NCBI RefSeq assembly: GCF_902141845.1
Contig: NZ_CABFPH010000036.1
Coordinates: forward strand, 1 to 51,754
Direction: 5' to 3'
DNA length: 51,754 bases
Source of the DNA: Methylobacterium symbioticum
Lineage (GTDB): Bacteria; Pseudomonadota; Alphaproteobacteria; Rhizobiales; Beijerinckiaceae
Positions 43,459-51,622 of this stretch are shown here, piece after piece. Under the pieces are notes generated by a model, which did not search any database, was not told where the DNA came from, and saw only the letters and a program-made list of their open reading frames with translations. Position 1 is the stretch's first letter. Each line of letters starts with the position of its first letter. Made by a program: the position numbers and the translations under genes.

Positions 43459-44493
43459 TCAGGAGATCCACTTGAGCGCGCGGATGACGCCCATATCCGC
43501 CGCGCGGCGATGGGCCGAGACGTTGCGCCGCGCGGCGATCTCGGCCTGGTTCGCGGCGTAGTAGCGGTAGGCGCGTGCCAGCATCTCGCTGTTCGACAGG
43601 GTCGGACGCCAGCCCAGCGCCGCCTTGATCCGGGTTGTGTCGAAGGTGAAGTCGGCCGCGATCATGCGGTAGTGGTAGGGCCCGAGCGGCGAGAGCTTGA
43701 GGCCGTGCGCCGCGCGCATGGCGAGCACGGCGGGTCCCTTCGGCAGGCCGACGATCCGCGAGGTGCTGCCGGCCTCGGCGATCACGTGGGCGAAGGTCTC
43801 GCGCATGGTGTCGACCCGGTCCGAGCCGATGCCGAAGATGCCCGCGCGGCGCTGCCGCCAAGCCAGCAGCATGGCGGCGATGAGATCGCGGGCATAGATG
43901 AACTGGTAGCGGTGGGAGCCGTCGCCGACCATCCAGACCCGCCGGCCCTCGGCGATGAACTCGAACAGGATCGCCAGGAGACCGAGGCGTCCCTCCTCGA
44001 TGATGGTGGGCGAGCGGATCACCGTCGCCGCGAAGGCGTCGGAATGGTCTGCCAGGATCTTCTCGCCCTCCCACTTGCTCAGGCCGTAGGGTTCGCAGGG
44101 CTCCGGCGGATCGTCCTCGTGCACGGGCCGGTCGAAGCCGCGGCCCCAGAGACAGTTGCTGGAGATGGAGACGAGGCTCGGCACGCCCGCCGCGGCGGTC
44201 GCCGCCGCGAGGCTGCGCGTGCCCTCGACGTTCGAGGCCCACATCTCGGCTTCCGACACGGAGCCGTGGGCCAGCAGCGCCGCGCAGTGGAACACGCCCT
44301 CGAAGCCGCCGGACAGGATCCCGTCGAGGAGCGCCCGGTCGCGGATGTCGCCGACGACACCCTGCAGCCGGGGATGGCGCGACGGGGCGGGCAGCAGATC
44401 GATGCTGGTGACGGTGTGTCCCTGAGCGAGGAGATCCTCGACGAGAAGGCCGCCGAGGAAGCCGGAGCCGCCGGTGACGAGAAGTCGGGCCAT
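43459..44493 (-). CDS. NAD-dependent epimerase/dehydratase
   Basis: This 344-residue extended SDR has the N-terminal motif TGGSGFLG at 7-14, DIRDRALL, an SSNCLWGRGFD segment, and the catalytic YGLSKWEGEK near 140. It acts on nucleotide sugars by family expectation, though some members are sterol or ketoreductases. It lies nine bases downstream of the GT87-like gene on the same strand, so they form an operon, probably with the flavoprotein gene 220 bases further on. The substrate sugar is unknown. Confidence 0.9.
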   Translation of the reverse strand: MARLLVTGGSGFLGGLLVEDLLAQGHTVTSIDLLPAPSRHPRLQGVVGDIRDRALLDGILSGGFEGVFHCAALLAHGSVSEAEMWASNVEGTRSLAAATAAAGVPSLVSISSNCLWGRGFDRPVHEDDPPEPCEPYGLSKWEGEKILADHSDAFAATVIRSPTIIEEGRLGLLAILFEFIAEGRRVWMVGDGSHRYQFIYARDLIAAMLLAWRQRRAGIFGIGSDRVDTMRETFAHVIAEAGSTSRIVGLPKGPAVLAMRAAHGLKLSPLGPYHYRMIAADFTFDTTRIKAALGWRPTLSNSEMLARAYRYYAANQAEIAARRNVSAHRRAADMGVIRALKWIS

Positions 44494-44501
44494 ATCTGTC
44501 C

Positions 44502-45782
44502 TCAACAGGCGGCGGGGCCACGGGCCGGGGCGGGAACGGCGCGCGATGGGGGGGCGACACGCGCGCGCGCCGAACCGGCCTCGACCGCGGCGACGCGCGC
44601 GCCCGGGGCGAGCAGGCGCCATGCGGCGGCGAACAGGGCGCCAGGAACGAGCACGCACAGGATCGGATGGTCGAAGGTGATCAGGATCCGCGCGAGCGGG
44701 ACCAGCAGCCACACGGCGAGCGCGAGGGGGGCGACGGGTCGGCCGAGCGCCAGCAGGGTCAGGCCCGGCGCGACGATGGCGAGCTCGTAATGGCTCGCAT
44801 AGGGCTGCATCACGATCGGCGCCAGCAGGACGACGAGGAGCGCCGTCGGGTCCATCCGCGGCGCAGCCTCCGGGCCGGGGCCGGCCTCGGGCCCCATCCG
44901 GCGCAGCACGGCGACCGCCGCGGCCAGGGCGAGGAGGGTCGTCGCGGCCTGGAGCGCCCAGGCCCCGGCGGCGGGCATGCCCCAGAAGCGCGCCCCGAAA
45001 TAGGGCGTCACGGAATGGGCGATCCAGCGTGCCTGGAACTCGGTGATGAAGGCGCTCTGGATCGGCATGGTCACGCCGACGAAGCGCTCCCAGGCCTCGA
45101 TCCCGAAGATCGAGGCCGAGAGCGCCACCAGGGCCGCCGTGCCGAGGGCGGCGGCCGGGACCCAGCGCCAGCGGCCGGCGCCGAGCAGGATCAGCCCGAG
45201 CGCCAGGGCGAATTGCGGCTTCACCGAGAGGCAGGCGAGGCAGAGCCCGGCGATCCAGGGCCGGCGCCGGCTCTCGAGCACCGCGAGGGTGGAGGCCAGC
45301 GCGATGAGGCCGCCGAAATGGCCGTAGAGTACCATCGCCCCGGCCGGCGGCGCGGTGCAGATCACGAGGACGAGGCCCGGCCGCGCCGCCGTCCCGAGCC
45401 AGAGCCGCGTCGTGGCGGCGAGCGCGGCGAGGTTCAGAGCCGTCCAGGCCAGGACGCCCGGCAGGAAGGGCAGCGGCGCGAAAGGCGCCAGGAAGAGCAG
45501 CGCGTGCGGCGGGTAGACGAAGAGCAGCTTCGGGTCGTCGGTGATGCCGAAGGTGGCCATCACCGCGTCGCGATAGGCGGCGATATCGGCCACGACGGCG
45601 CCCTGGCCCGCCAGGAACAGGCGCGGTGCCAGCCAGAAATTGACGAAGTCGCGCCCGAACGGGGCGCCGATCATCCAGGCCTTGAAGTCCCACGGCCTGA
45701 TGCTCAGCCAGGCCAGCAGCGAGATCAGGGCGCCCAGCGCGACGATGAGGCGCTGCCGCGTCGAGAGGGAAGGGGGGACCAT
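44502..45782 (-). CDS. GT87-like (DUF2029) membrane glycosyltransferase
   Basis: This 426-residue integral membrane protein has about ten hydrophobic segments. GAPFGRDFVNFWLAPRLFLAG near residues 38-58 carries the Asp motif of the GT-C fold. LFVYPPHALLFLAPFAPLPF and SVKPQFALALGLILL (a KPQ motif) are characteristic of the DUF2029/GT87 family, which uses polyprenyl-phosphate sugars. The sugar and acceptor are unknown. It is nine bases upstream of the epimerase gene and divergent from the STT3-like gene. Confidence 0.88.
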   Translation of the reverse strand: MVPPSLSTRQRLIVALGALISLLAWLSIRPWDFKAWMIGAPFGRDFVNFWLAPRLFLAGQGAVVADIAAYRDAVMATFGITDDPKLLFVYPPHALLFLAPFAPLPFLPGVLAWTALNLAALAATTRLWLGTAARPGLVLVICTAPPAGAMVLYGHFGGLIALASTLAVLESRRRPWIAGLCLACLSVKPQFALALGLILLGAGRWRWVPAAALGTAALVALSASIFGIEAWERFVGVTMPIQSAFITEFQARWIAHSVTPYFGARFWGMPAAGAWALQAATTLLALAAAVAVLRRMGPEAGPGPEAAPRMDPTALLVVLLAPIVMQPYASHYELAIVAPGLTLLALGRPVAPLALAVWLLVPLARILITFDHPILCVLVPGALFAAAWRLLAPGARVAAVEAGSARARVAPPSRAVPAPARGPAAC

Positions 45783-45936
45783 GACGGGGGCTCCGCGAGC
45801 CCGCGACCGTAATCGGCCCTGCCTGCCGGCCGATTAACGCCGTCCCGGGCCCCGCTTGACCCGGCGTTAAGCCGGACGCGCCATCGTCCCGGCACCGCGG
45901 ATCCCGCATCCGCGGCGGCACGGAGCGGGATCCGAG

Positions 45937-47721
45937 ATGGCGACGACGGGGATCGGTGCCGAGGCGGCCCCGGCGATGCGGATCGATCCGCAGGCGCTGC
46001 TCTGGATCCTCGTGGCGTTCTCGGTGCTCACCCTGAACGCGCCCGCCGACCTCTGGGGCACGATCGACCACCTGCGCGTGCCCGACACCGACGACGCGAT
46101 GCGCCTCGTCGGCGTGCGCGACCTCCTCGCCGGGCAGGGCTGGTACGACACTGTCCAGTACCGGTTCCTGCCGCCCGAGGGCGTGCAGAGCCACTGGTCG
46201 CGCCTCGTGGACGCGCCGATCGCCGGTCTCATCCTGCTGCTCGGCCCGCTCGTCGGCCGGCCCCTGGCCGAGGGCCTGGCGGCCGTGCTGTGGCCGCTCC
46301 TGCTGCTCGGCCTGTTCTGCCTGATGGTCCATCGCGGCGTGCGCCGCAGCTTCGGCCCCCGCGCGGCCGTGCTCGCCGTGTTCGTGGCGACGCAGGCCTT
46401 CGGCATCATCGTCCAGTTCCAGGCGGGCCGGGTCGACCATCACAACCTGCAGATCATCGCGATGGTCGGGCTCGCCCTCTGCATGATCCGCGGCGGGTTG
46501 CGGGCGGGGCTCCTCGGCGGAGCGCTCGCCGCGGCCTCGCTGGCGATCGGGCTGGAGGCGGTGCCCTATATCGCGCTCGCCGGCCTGTACCTGGCGGGCG
46601 AGTGGATCCTGCGCGGGCAGCCGGCGCTGCCGGGCTTCCTCGGCTTCGGCCTCGGCCTGGGCCTCGCGGCCTTTCCCCTCTTCGCCGGCCAGACCGCGCC
46701 CGCCCTCTGGGGCACGACCTATTGCGACGCGCTCTCGCCGCCCTGGCTCTGGCTCGCGGGCGGCGGCCTCGCCAGCGCCCTGATCTGCGCTTGCGCCGAC
46801 CGGCATCTCGCCGCCTCCCGCGCCCGCCTCGCACTCGCCGCCGCCTGCGGCGCGCTCCTCCTCGGCGGCTTCGCCGTCCTGTTCCCGGCCTGCCTGCGCG
46901 GCCCCTTCCCGGGGATGACGCCGCTGGTGCGGGAGCACTGGCTCTACACCGTCAACGAGATGGCCTCGGTGCCGAAGTTCCTGGCCGCCGGGCAGTGGGA
47001 GATCCTGGCCTTCTATCCGGTTCTCGTCCTCGCGGCGGGCACGGCGACCTGGGCCGCGATCCGGGGGCCGGAGCGGCGGATCTTCCGGATCGTCGCCCTG
47101 TTCCTGTGGCCGGGGGCGGTGCTCGGCTTCGTCCAGCTGCGCGGCATCTACGTCGCGGTCGGGTTCGTGCCCCTGGTGGCCGGCCCGGCGATCGACCGCA
47201 TCCTGACCGCCGCGCCCGCCCTGCGGGGCCCCCGGCTCTGGGGCGCGGTCGCGGTGGGGGCCGGCCTGATCAGCTCGACCTGGACCGTGCTCGCCCTGCT
47301 CGCCGGCGCCCTGACCCCGACGGCCGCGAATGGCCGCGATCCGGACGGCGCGATCGCCTGCCACTCCGACGCCGCCGTGGCGCCGCTGGCCGCCCTGCCG
47401 GCCGGCACGGTGCTGGCGCCGATCTTCATCGGGCCGTCGATCCTGCTGCGCACGCCGCATTCCGTGGTGGCCGCGCCCTATCACCGCGCGATCCCCGGCC
47501 TGACCGCCGCCATCGAGGGGCTCGGCGGTCGCGAGGCGGATCTCCGGCGCCAGGTGGTGGCGCACGGGATCCGCTACCTCGTGACCTGCCCGGCCCGCCC
47601 GGGGGACGACCTACAGGCCGAGACCGCCTTCGCCACCCGGCTCACGCGCGGCGAGGTGACCGTGCCCTGGCTCGAGCCGGTGAGCCTGCCGGGCGTGCTC
47701 AGGGTCTGGCGGGTGCGCTGA
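45937..47721 (+). CDS. STT3/PglB-like GT-C membrane protein
   Basis: This 594-residue protein has 11-13 hydrophobic segments. VPDTDDAMRLVGVRDLL (Asp50, Asp52, Asp53) in the first periplasmic loop resembles the first acidic motif of oligosaccharyltransferases. GRVDHHNLQ at 164-172 matches the DHH-type second motif. HWLYTVNE lies mid-protein and a soluble tail runs from about 450. There is no WWDYG signature by eye, so it may glycosylate something other than asparagine. It is most likely a surface-glycan or lipid-linked sugar enzyme. It is divergent from the GT87-like gene with 154 bases between. Confidence 0.72.
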   Translation: MATTGIGAEAAPAMRIDPQALLWILVAFSVLTLNAPADLWGTIDHLRVPDTDDAMRLVGVRDLLAGQGWYDTVQYRFLPPEGVQSHWSRLVDAPIAGLILLLGPLVGRPLAEGLAAVLWPLLLLGLFCLMVHRGVRRSFGPRAAVLAVFVATQAFGIIVQFQAGRVDHHNLQIIAMVGLALCMIRGGLRAGLLGGALAAASLAIGLEAVPYIALAGLYLAGEWILRGQPALPGFLGFGLGLGLAAFPLFAGQTAPALWGTTYCDALSPPWLWLAGGGLASALICACADRHLAASRARLALAAACGALLLGGFAVLFPACLRGPFPGMTPLVREHWLYTVNEMASVPKFLAAGQWEILAFYPVLVLAAGTATWAAIRGPERRIFRIVALFLWPGAVLGFVQLRGIYVAVGFVPLVAGPAIDRILTAAPALRGPRLWGAVAVGAGLISSTWTVLALLAGALTPTAANGRDPDGAIACHSDAAVAPLAALPAGTVLAPIFIGPSILLRTPHSVVAAPYHRAIPGLTAAIEGLGGREADLRRQVVAHGIRYLVTCPARPGDDLQAETAFATRLTRGEVTVPWLEPVSLPGVLRVWRVR

Positions 47722-47782
47722 GGGTCAGAGCCGTGAGGCGCCCTCACGCCGAACCGGCCTCCCCTTCGGCGCGCGGGCGCTT

Positions 47783-48151
47783 TCAGGACTTCACCACCCG
47801 GTCGAGCCGATTGTTGACGAAGAAGTACAGCTCCTTCGCGCCGGGCTCGGCATAGAGGACCTGGACCTCGCGCCCGGCGCGGCCTTCGCCGACGAGCACG
47901 TCGGTGGGCGGCCGGCCCTTCAGGCGCACCAGATCGCACTCGCCGATGCCGGGCTCGATCGCGGCGGCCGTGCCCGGGACGGGACCGGTGCAGGCGCCGT
48001 CGGGCCCGAGGACCGGGCCGGTGAAGCTCTGCGGCGGGGCCGGGGGCTTCGGCGGCACCGGCGCGATCGCGCTCGGCGCCGGCGGCGTCCGCTCGGCGGA
48101 GGTGCAGCCGGCGAGCAGCGCCGGCAGCAGCAGGATCAGGAACCGGGTCAC
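47783..48151 (-). CDS. Lipoprotein of unknown function
   Basis: This 122-residue protein has a lipobox signal (LLPALLAGCTS). It has a Pro-rich spacer (PPAPSAIAPVPPKPPAPP), then DGACTG and GECDLVRLKGRPPTDVLVGEG, and ends FFVNNRLDRVVKS. The tail pattern LVGEG..GREVQVLY is found in small alphaproteobacterial outer-membrane-type lipoproteins. The start overlaps the end of the S10 peptidase gene by four bases. No function is known to me. Confidence 0.78.
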   Translation of the reverse strand: MTRFLILLLPALLAGCTSAERTPPAPSAIAPVPPKPPAPPQSFTGPVLGPDGACTGPVPGTAAAIEPGIGECDLVRLKGRPPTDVLVGEGRAGREVQVLYAEPGAKELYFFVNNRLDRVVKS

Positions 48152-49785
48152 CGCGTCTCCTTCGGCTCGGAGGCCCGGTCGGCGTTCCGCGCCTTCAGCG
48201 CCGCCGCGAACAGGGCGGCGGCGTCGCGCTTGAAGGCGGCGCGCGAATCGGGCCGGGAATAGAACATGTGCCCGCCCGGATAGACAGCGAGGTTCAGGCG
48301 CGGCTCGGTCCCGTAGGACGGCATCTGCGCGATCAGCAGCTTCGAGGCGAAGTAGGGGGTGACGAGGTCGGTGTAGCCGTGCGCCACCAGCACCCGCAGG
48401 TTGCCGTCGAGCGCCAGCACGCTGCGCAGCTGCCCCAGCGCCTCCGGTGCCGAGCGGCCGGAATTCCAGCCCCAGGCCCGGTTCACGGCGCCGTTCAGGA
48501 GCTCGTAGCGCAGGTTCGGCACGCGCCAGTTCAGGCGCTTGGCGTAGAGGTCGATCATCGCGCTCGTCAGCGGGGCCTGCAGCGCGGTGAGCAGGGGGTC
48601 GTCGAAGCCGCCATGCGGGGCGGCGGGGTCGGGGTCCCAGCCGCTCACCGCGGTGTCGTAGGCGCTCGCGACGCGGCCGGCCTTGCGGTCGATCTCGCGC
48701 TGCAGGCTGCCCATCGACAGGCGCCCGGCCTGCGCCTTCACCACGGCCGCGTCGAGCCCGGTCAGCGCCGCCACGCGGTCGGTCAGGCGCGCGACCGCCT
48801 GCGCGTCGCCCGGGCCCTTGAGGAGATCGGCGAGGTAGTCGCCGGTGGCGTAGCCCTCCGCGTCCCGCATCAGCGCGGCGGTCGGCGCCGTGCCGGCCCG
48901 CTCCAGGGCGGAGGCCGCGTAGGAGGGCAGGCGCAGCACGTGGCTCCAGGGATTCGCCCGCGGCTGCTGCAGCCAGGCGAAGTCGAGGACCGGGGAGAGC
49001 AGCACCAGCCCCGAGAGCCCGACGCCGATCTCCTCCTGGAGCTTCGCCGCGATCAGCGGGCCGCGGAAGCCGCCATAGCTCTCGCCGACGAAGAATTTCG
49101 GCGCTCCCATCCGGTCGTTGACGCGCAGGTAGCGGGCGATCGCGGCGGAGAGGACGGAGGCATCCGCCTCGACGTTCCAGTAGGACTTGCCGTCCCCCTC
49201 CGCCGCGCGGCTGTAGCCGGTGCCGACCGGGTCGATGAAGACGAGGTCGGTGAGGTCGAGCCAGGTGCCGTCGTTCGGCACCAGGGCCACCCCTTGCGAG
49301 GGGCTGATGCTCGGCCCGTCCGCGGGCAGGCGCCAGGGCCCGATCGCGCCGATGTTCAGGTAGGCCGAGGCCGCGCCGGGCCCGCCATTGATCGCGAAGG
49401 TGACGGGGCGCTCGGACCCGGCCTCCGCCGGCCGCGTATAGGCGATGAAGGCGATCTCGGCCTGGAGCTTCCCGGATTCGTCGACGAGGGGCAGGCTGCC
49501 GGCGGTCGCCGTGAAGGCGAGGGTCCGGCCATCCGGTAGGGCGATGCTCTGCTGCGTCACCGAATCGGGCGGCAGCTTGCGGCCCTCGCGGGATTCCGCC
49601 GCGGCCCGTTCGGGCGGGCGGCGATTGGCCTCCTGGGCGTGCAGCGGCGCGAGGCCGACGAGGAGGGCGGCGAGCACCAGCCAGACCCGCGACAGGCCCC
49701 CTCTCCCGTTCGGGCGTGGGTTGGGGTGAGGGTTGAGAATTGTCCGGAGATGTCGCGACGGCGAAGCGGCTCCGGTTCTGCTCAT
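48148..49785 (-). CDS. S10-family serine carboxypeptidase, periplasmic
   Basis: This is a peptidase-like alpha/beta-hydrolase of up to 545 residues. FVGESYGGFRGP gives the nucleophile Ser, GGPGAASAYLN the oxyanion-hole loop, LVAHGYTDLVTPYF the catalytic Asp region, and YPGGHMFYSR the catalytic His. That is the classical carboxypeptidase Y order. The signal peptide reads LSRVWLVLAALLVGLAPLHAQ, but no ATG, GTG or TTG sits just before it. The first good ATG is at 49785, which would add NPHPNPRPNGRGG from a palindromic repeat. The N-terminus is therefore uncertain. Confidence 0.88.
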   Translation of the reverse strand: MSRTGAASPSRHLRTILNPHPNPRPNGRGGLSRVWLVLAALLVGLAPLHAQEANRRPPERAAAESREGRKLPPDSVTQQSIALPDGRTLAFTATAGSLPLVDESGKLQAEIAFIAYTRPAEAGSERPVTFAINGGPGAASAYLNIGAIGPWRLPADGPSISPSQGVALVPNDGTWLDLTDLVFIDPVGTGYSRAAEGDGKSYWNVEADASVLSAAIARYLRVNDRMGAPKFFVGESYGGFRGPLIAAKLQEEIGVGLSGLVLLSPVLDFAWLQQPRANPWSHVLRLPSYAASALERAGTAPTAALMRDAEGYATGDYLADLLKGPGDAQAVARLTDRVAALTGLDAAVVKAQAGRLSMGSLQREIDRKAGRVASAYDTAVSGWDPDPAAPHGGFDDPLLTALQAPLTSAMIDLYAKRLNWRVPNLRYELLNGAVNRAWGWNSGRSAPEALGQLRSVLALDGNLRVLVAHGYTDLVTPYFASKLLIAQMPSYGTEPRLNLAVYPGGHMFYSRPDSRAAFKRDAAALFAAALKARNADRASEPKETR

Positions 49786-49836
49786 TCCTGAACGTTCTCG
49801 ACCCTCACCCTGTCCCTCTCCCGAACGGGAGAGGGG
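49697..49836. repeat. Palindromic repeat element at the 5' end of the S10 peptidase gene
   Basis: CCCCTCTCCCGTTCGGG (49697-49713) and CCCGAACGGGAGAGGGG (49820-49836) are perfect inverted arms. Inside, GGGGTGAGGGTTGAG (about 49724) and CTCGACCCTCACCC (about 49797) also pair. This CTCTCCC-TTCGGG-GAGAGG type is a common repeated palindrome of Hyphomicrobiales genomes. It interrupts or supplies the N-terminal codons of the peptidase gene and separates it from its natural promoter region. Confidence 0.8.
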
Positions 49837-49957
49837 ACCCGCGCCGTCTCCGGCACCGCTGGTCCCTTCTTCCGGTCCGCGCTGGTCCGCGGGCCTTCCT
49901 TCGGCGCAGAGGGTCAAGGGCAGGCGCGGATGGAGCCGGGATGCGTGTCTCAAAAGC

Positions 49958-50410
49958 TTACGCCTTCTTGTTCCAGCGGCCGGATTCGTCCTGCTGCCAG
50001 TAGGCGACCGCGTGGCCCGCCGCCTTGGCCTGGCGCCACTGCTCGCGGGCGCGCAGCAGGGCGTCCTGGTCGGTGCCGTCGAACAGGATGCAGATGCGTG
50101 CGTAGTCGGCGGCGTCGGGGGGCAGGTCGGCCCCCTCCACCAGGAAGCGGATCGAGGCCCCGTTCGGGTTGAGGTCGCGGAGCGTCAGCACCACCGGCTG
50201 GGAGCCGGCATCGGGCTCACGGTCGGTGCCGTGGGGCAGGAAGCTCTCGTCCGTATAGCTCCAGAGCCCGTCGTCGAGGGCCTGGAGGCGCTCCTCGCTC
50301 ACCGCCTGGATCGCGGCCTGCCAGCCGCGCTCCAGCGAGCGCTCGACGAGGTTGGGCAGCACCCGTTCGAGGGGCTGGCGCTGCATGTGGTAGAACAGGA
50401 TCTCGGTCAC
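49958..50410 (-). CDS. holC: DNA polymerase III subunit chi
   Basis: HolC (150 residues) links the clamp-loader to single-strand binding protein. TEILFYHMQRQPLERVLPNLVERSLERGW is the characteristic N-terminus (split here over helices), DGLWSYTDESFLPHGT is the central motif, and ICILFDGTDQDAL the C-terminal strand. The GTG at 50410 is used because family similarity begins right after it. It follows the glutathionylspermidine-synthase-like gene by 48 bases. Its stop is about 170 bases upstream of the S10 gene start. Confidence 0.93.
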   Translation of the reverse strand: MTEILFYHMQRQPLERVLPNLVERSLERGWQAAIQAVSEERLQALDDGLWSYTDESFLPHGTDREPDAGSQPVVLTLRDLNPNGASIRFLVEGADLPPDAADYARICILFDGTDQDALLRAREQWRQAKAAGHAVAYWQQDESGRWNKKA

Positions 50411-50458
50411 GGCGCTTCCGAGATAGGACCAGCGGCGGCGCGCCGCCACCGCGTCACG

Positions 50459-51622
50459 TCAGCCCGGCTCGATAAAGTGGGGCACGAAGAGCGCGTCGTT
50501 GCCGGTGACGAGCCCTGAGGCCTCGCGCATGCACAGGCCAACCGGCGCATCGCCGACGATCCACGAGCCGACCAGGGGCCGGCGCCCGGCGAAGTCCGGG
50601 AGATCCGCCAGCGCCTGCCGGATGAAGCCCTCGGCGCCGTAGGGGCCGTCCCTCGCCACCAGCACCGCGCCGTCCCGCACGAGGCTGACATTGGCGCCCT
50701 CGCGCGAGAACAGCGGCTTGCGGGCGTAGCTGGTCCCGAGCGCGGCAGCTCGCGGGTCGTCCTCGAAATAGGCCGGCAGCAGGTTCGGGTGGCCGGGCTC
50801 CAGGGCCCAGAGGCAGGGGAGCAGCCCCTTGTTCGACAGCAGAGCCTTCCAGGGCGGTTCCAGGAAGCGGGTCGGCGACCGGCCGACCGCGCCGCCGAAG
50901 ACGTCCCGGAAGGCCCATTCCCAGGGGTAGAGCTTGAACAGGGTCCCGATTGGCTCGCCCGTGCGGGTGCACAGGCTGTCATCCGGCCGCAGGCCGAGAT
51001 CGGGCAGATCCGCGAAGGCGGTCCGGCAGCCGGCCTGCACGGCGCAATCCTCGAGATAGGCCACGGTGCCGCGGTCCTCGGGCGCCTGCGCATCCGCGCT
51101 GAAGGCGAGGAGGCCCGGGCCGGCGACCGCCCGGAACCGCGCGATCAGCCGCTCGTGCACGGCGTTGTACTGGTCGGCGCCCGGCGGCAGGCGCCCGTCG
51201 CGCAAACCCGCTTCCAGCCAGAGCCACTGGAACACCCCGGTCTCGTACAGGGCGGTGGGCGTGTCCGCGTTGTATTCGAGGAGCTTGGCCGGGCCGGTCC
51301 CGCCATAGGCGAGGTCGAGCCGCCCGTAGAGGCTCGGATCGCCCCGGCGCCAGCTGGTGCGGATCGCGTCCCAGGCCGTCTCGGGGATCGCGAGCCGGGC
51401 GAGGATGCGCTCGTCTTCCGCGGCGTGACCCGCGAAGGCGAGGCAGAGGGCGTGCAGGTCGCCGCTCGGGCCCTCGATGCCGTCCTCGATCTCGGCGAGG
51501 CTGAAGGCGTAGGCGTGGCTCTCGTCCCAGTAGGGCGCGCCGTCGAGGGTGTGGAAGACGAAGCCGTGGCTCTGCGCGGTCGCGCGCCAGTCCGGCCGCT
51601 CGCCGGTCGCGACGCGGCGCAT
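50459..51622 (-). CDS. Glutathionylspermidine synthase-like ATP-grasp protein (YgiC/YjfC type)
   Basis: The 387-residue protein has LLEYNADTPTALYETGVFQWLW (about 113-135), FKLYPWEWAFRDVFGG, LLSNKGLLPCLWAL and SYARKPLFSREGANV. These are the ATP-grasp blocks of the glutathionylspermidine synthase C-terminal family. It lacks the N-terminal amidase domain, so it resembles YgiC/YjfC, whose product is not settled. Its start overlaps the stop of the DUF1190-like gene by one base (TGATG at 51620-51624). Confidence 0.9.
   Translation of the reverse strand: MRRVATGERPDWRATAQSHGFVFHTLDGAPYWDESHAYAFSLAEIEDGIEGPSGDLHALCLAFAGHAAEDERILARLAIPETAWDAIRTSWRRGDPSLYGRLDLAYGGTGPAKLLEYNADTPTALYETGVFQWLWLEAGLRDGRLPPGADQYNAVHERLIARFRAVAGPGLLAFSADAQAPEDRGTVAYLEDCAVQAGCRTAFADLPDLGLRPDDSLCTRTGEPIGTLFKLYPWEWAFRDVFGGAVGRSPTRFLEPPWKALLSNKGLLPCLWALEPGHPNLLPAYFEDDPRAAALGTSYARKPLFSREGANVSLVRDGAVLVARDGPYGAEGFIRQALADLPDFAGRRPLVGSWIVGDAPVGLCMREASGLVTGNDALFVPHFIEPG

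Noticed and set aside
43459..47565. Minus-strand frame of about 1,370 codons ending in the epimerase
   Set aside because: Only its last 344 codons are the epimerase. The rest overlaps the GT87-like and STT3-like genes in other frames and has no protein character.
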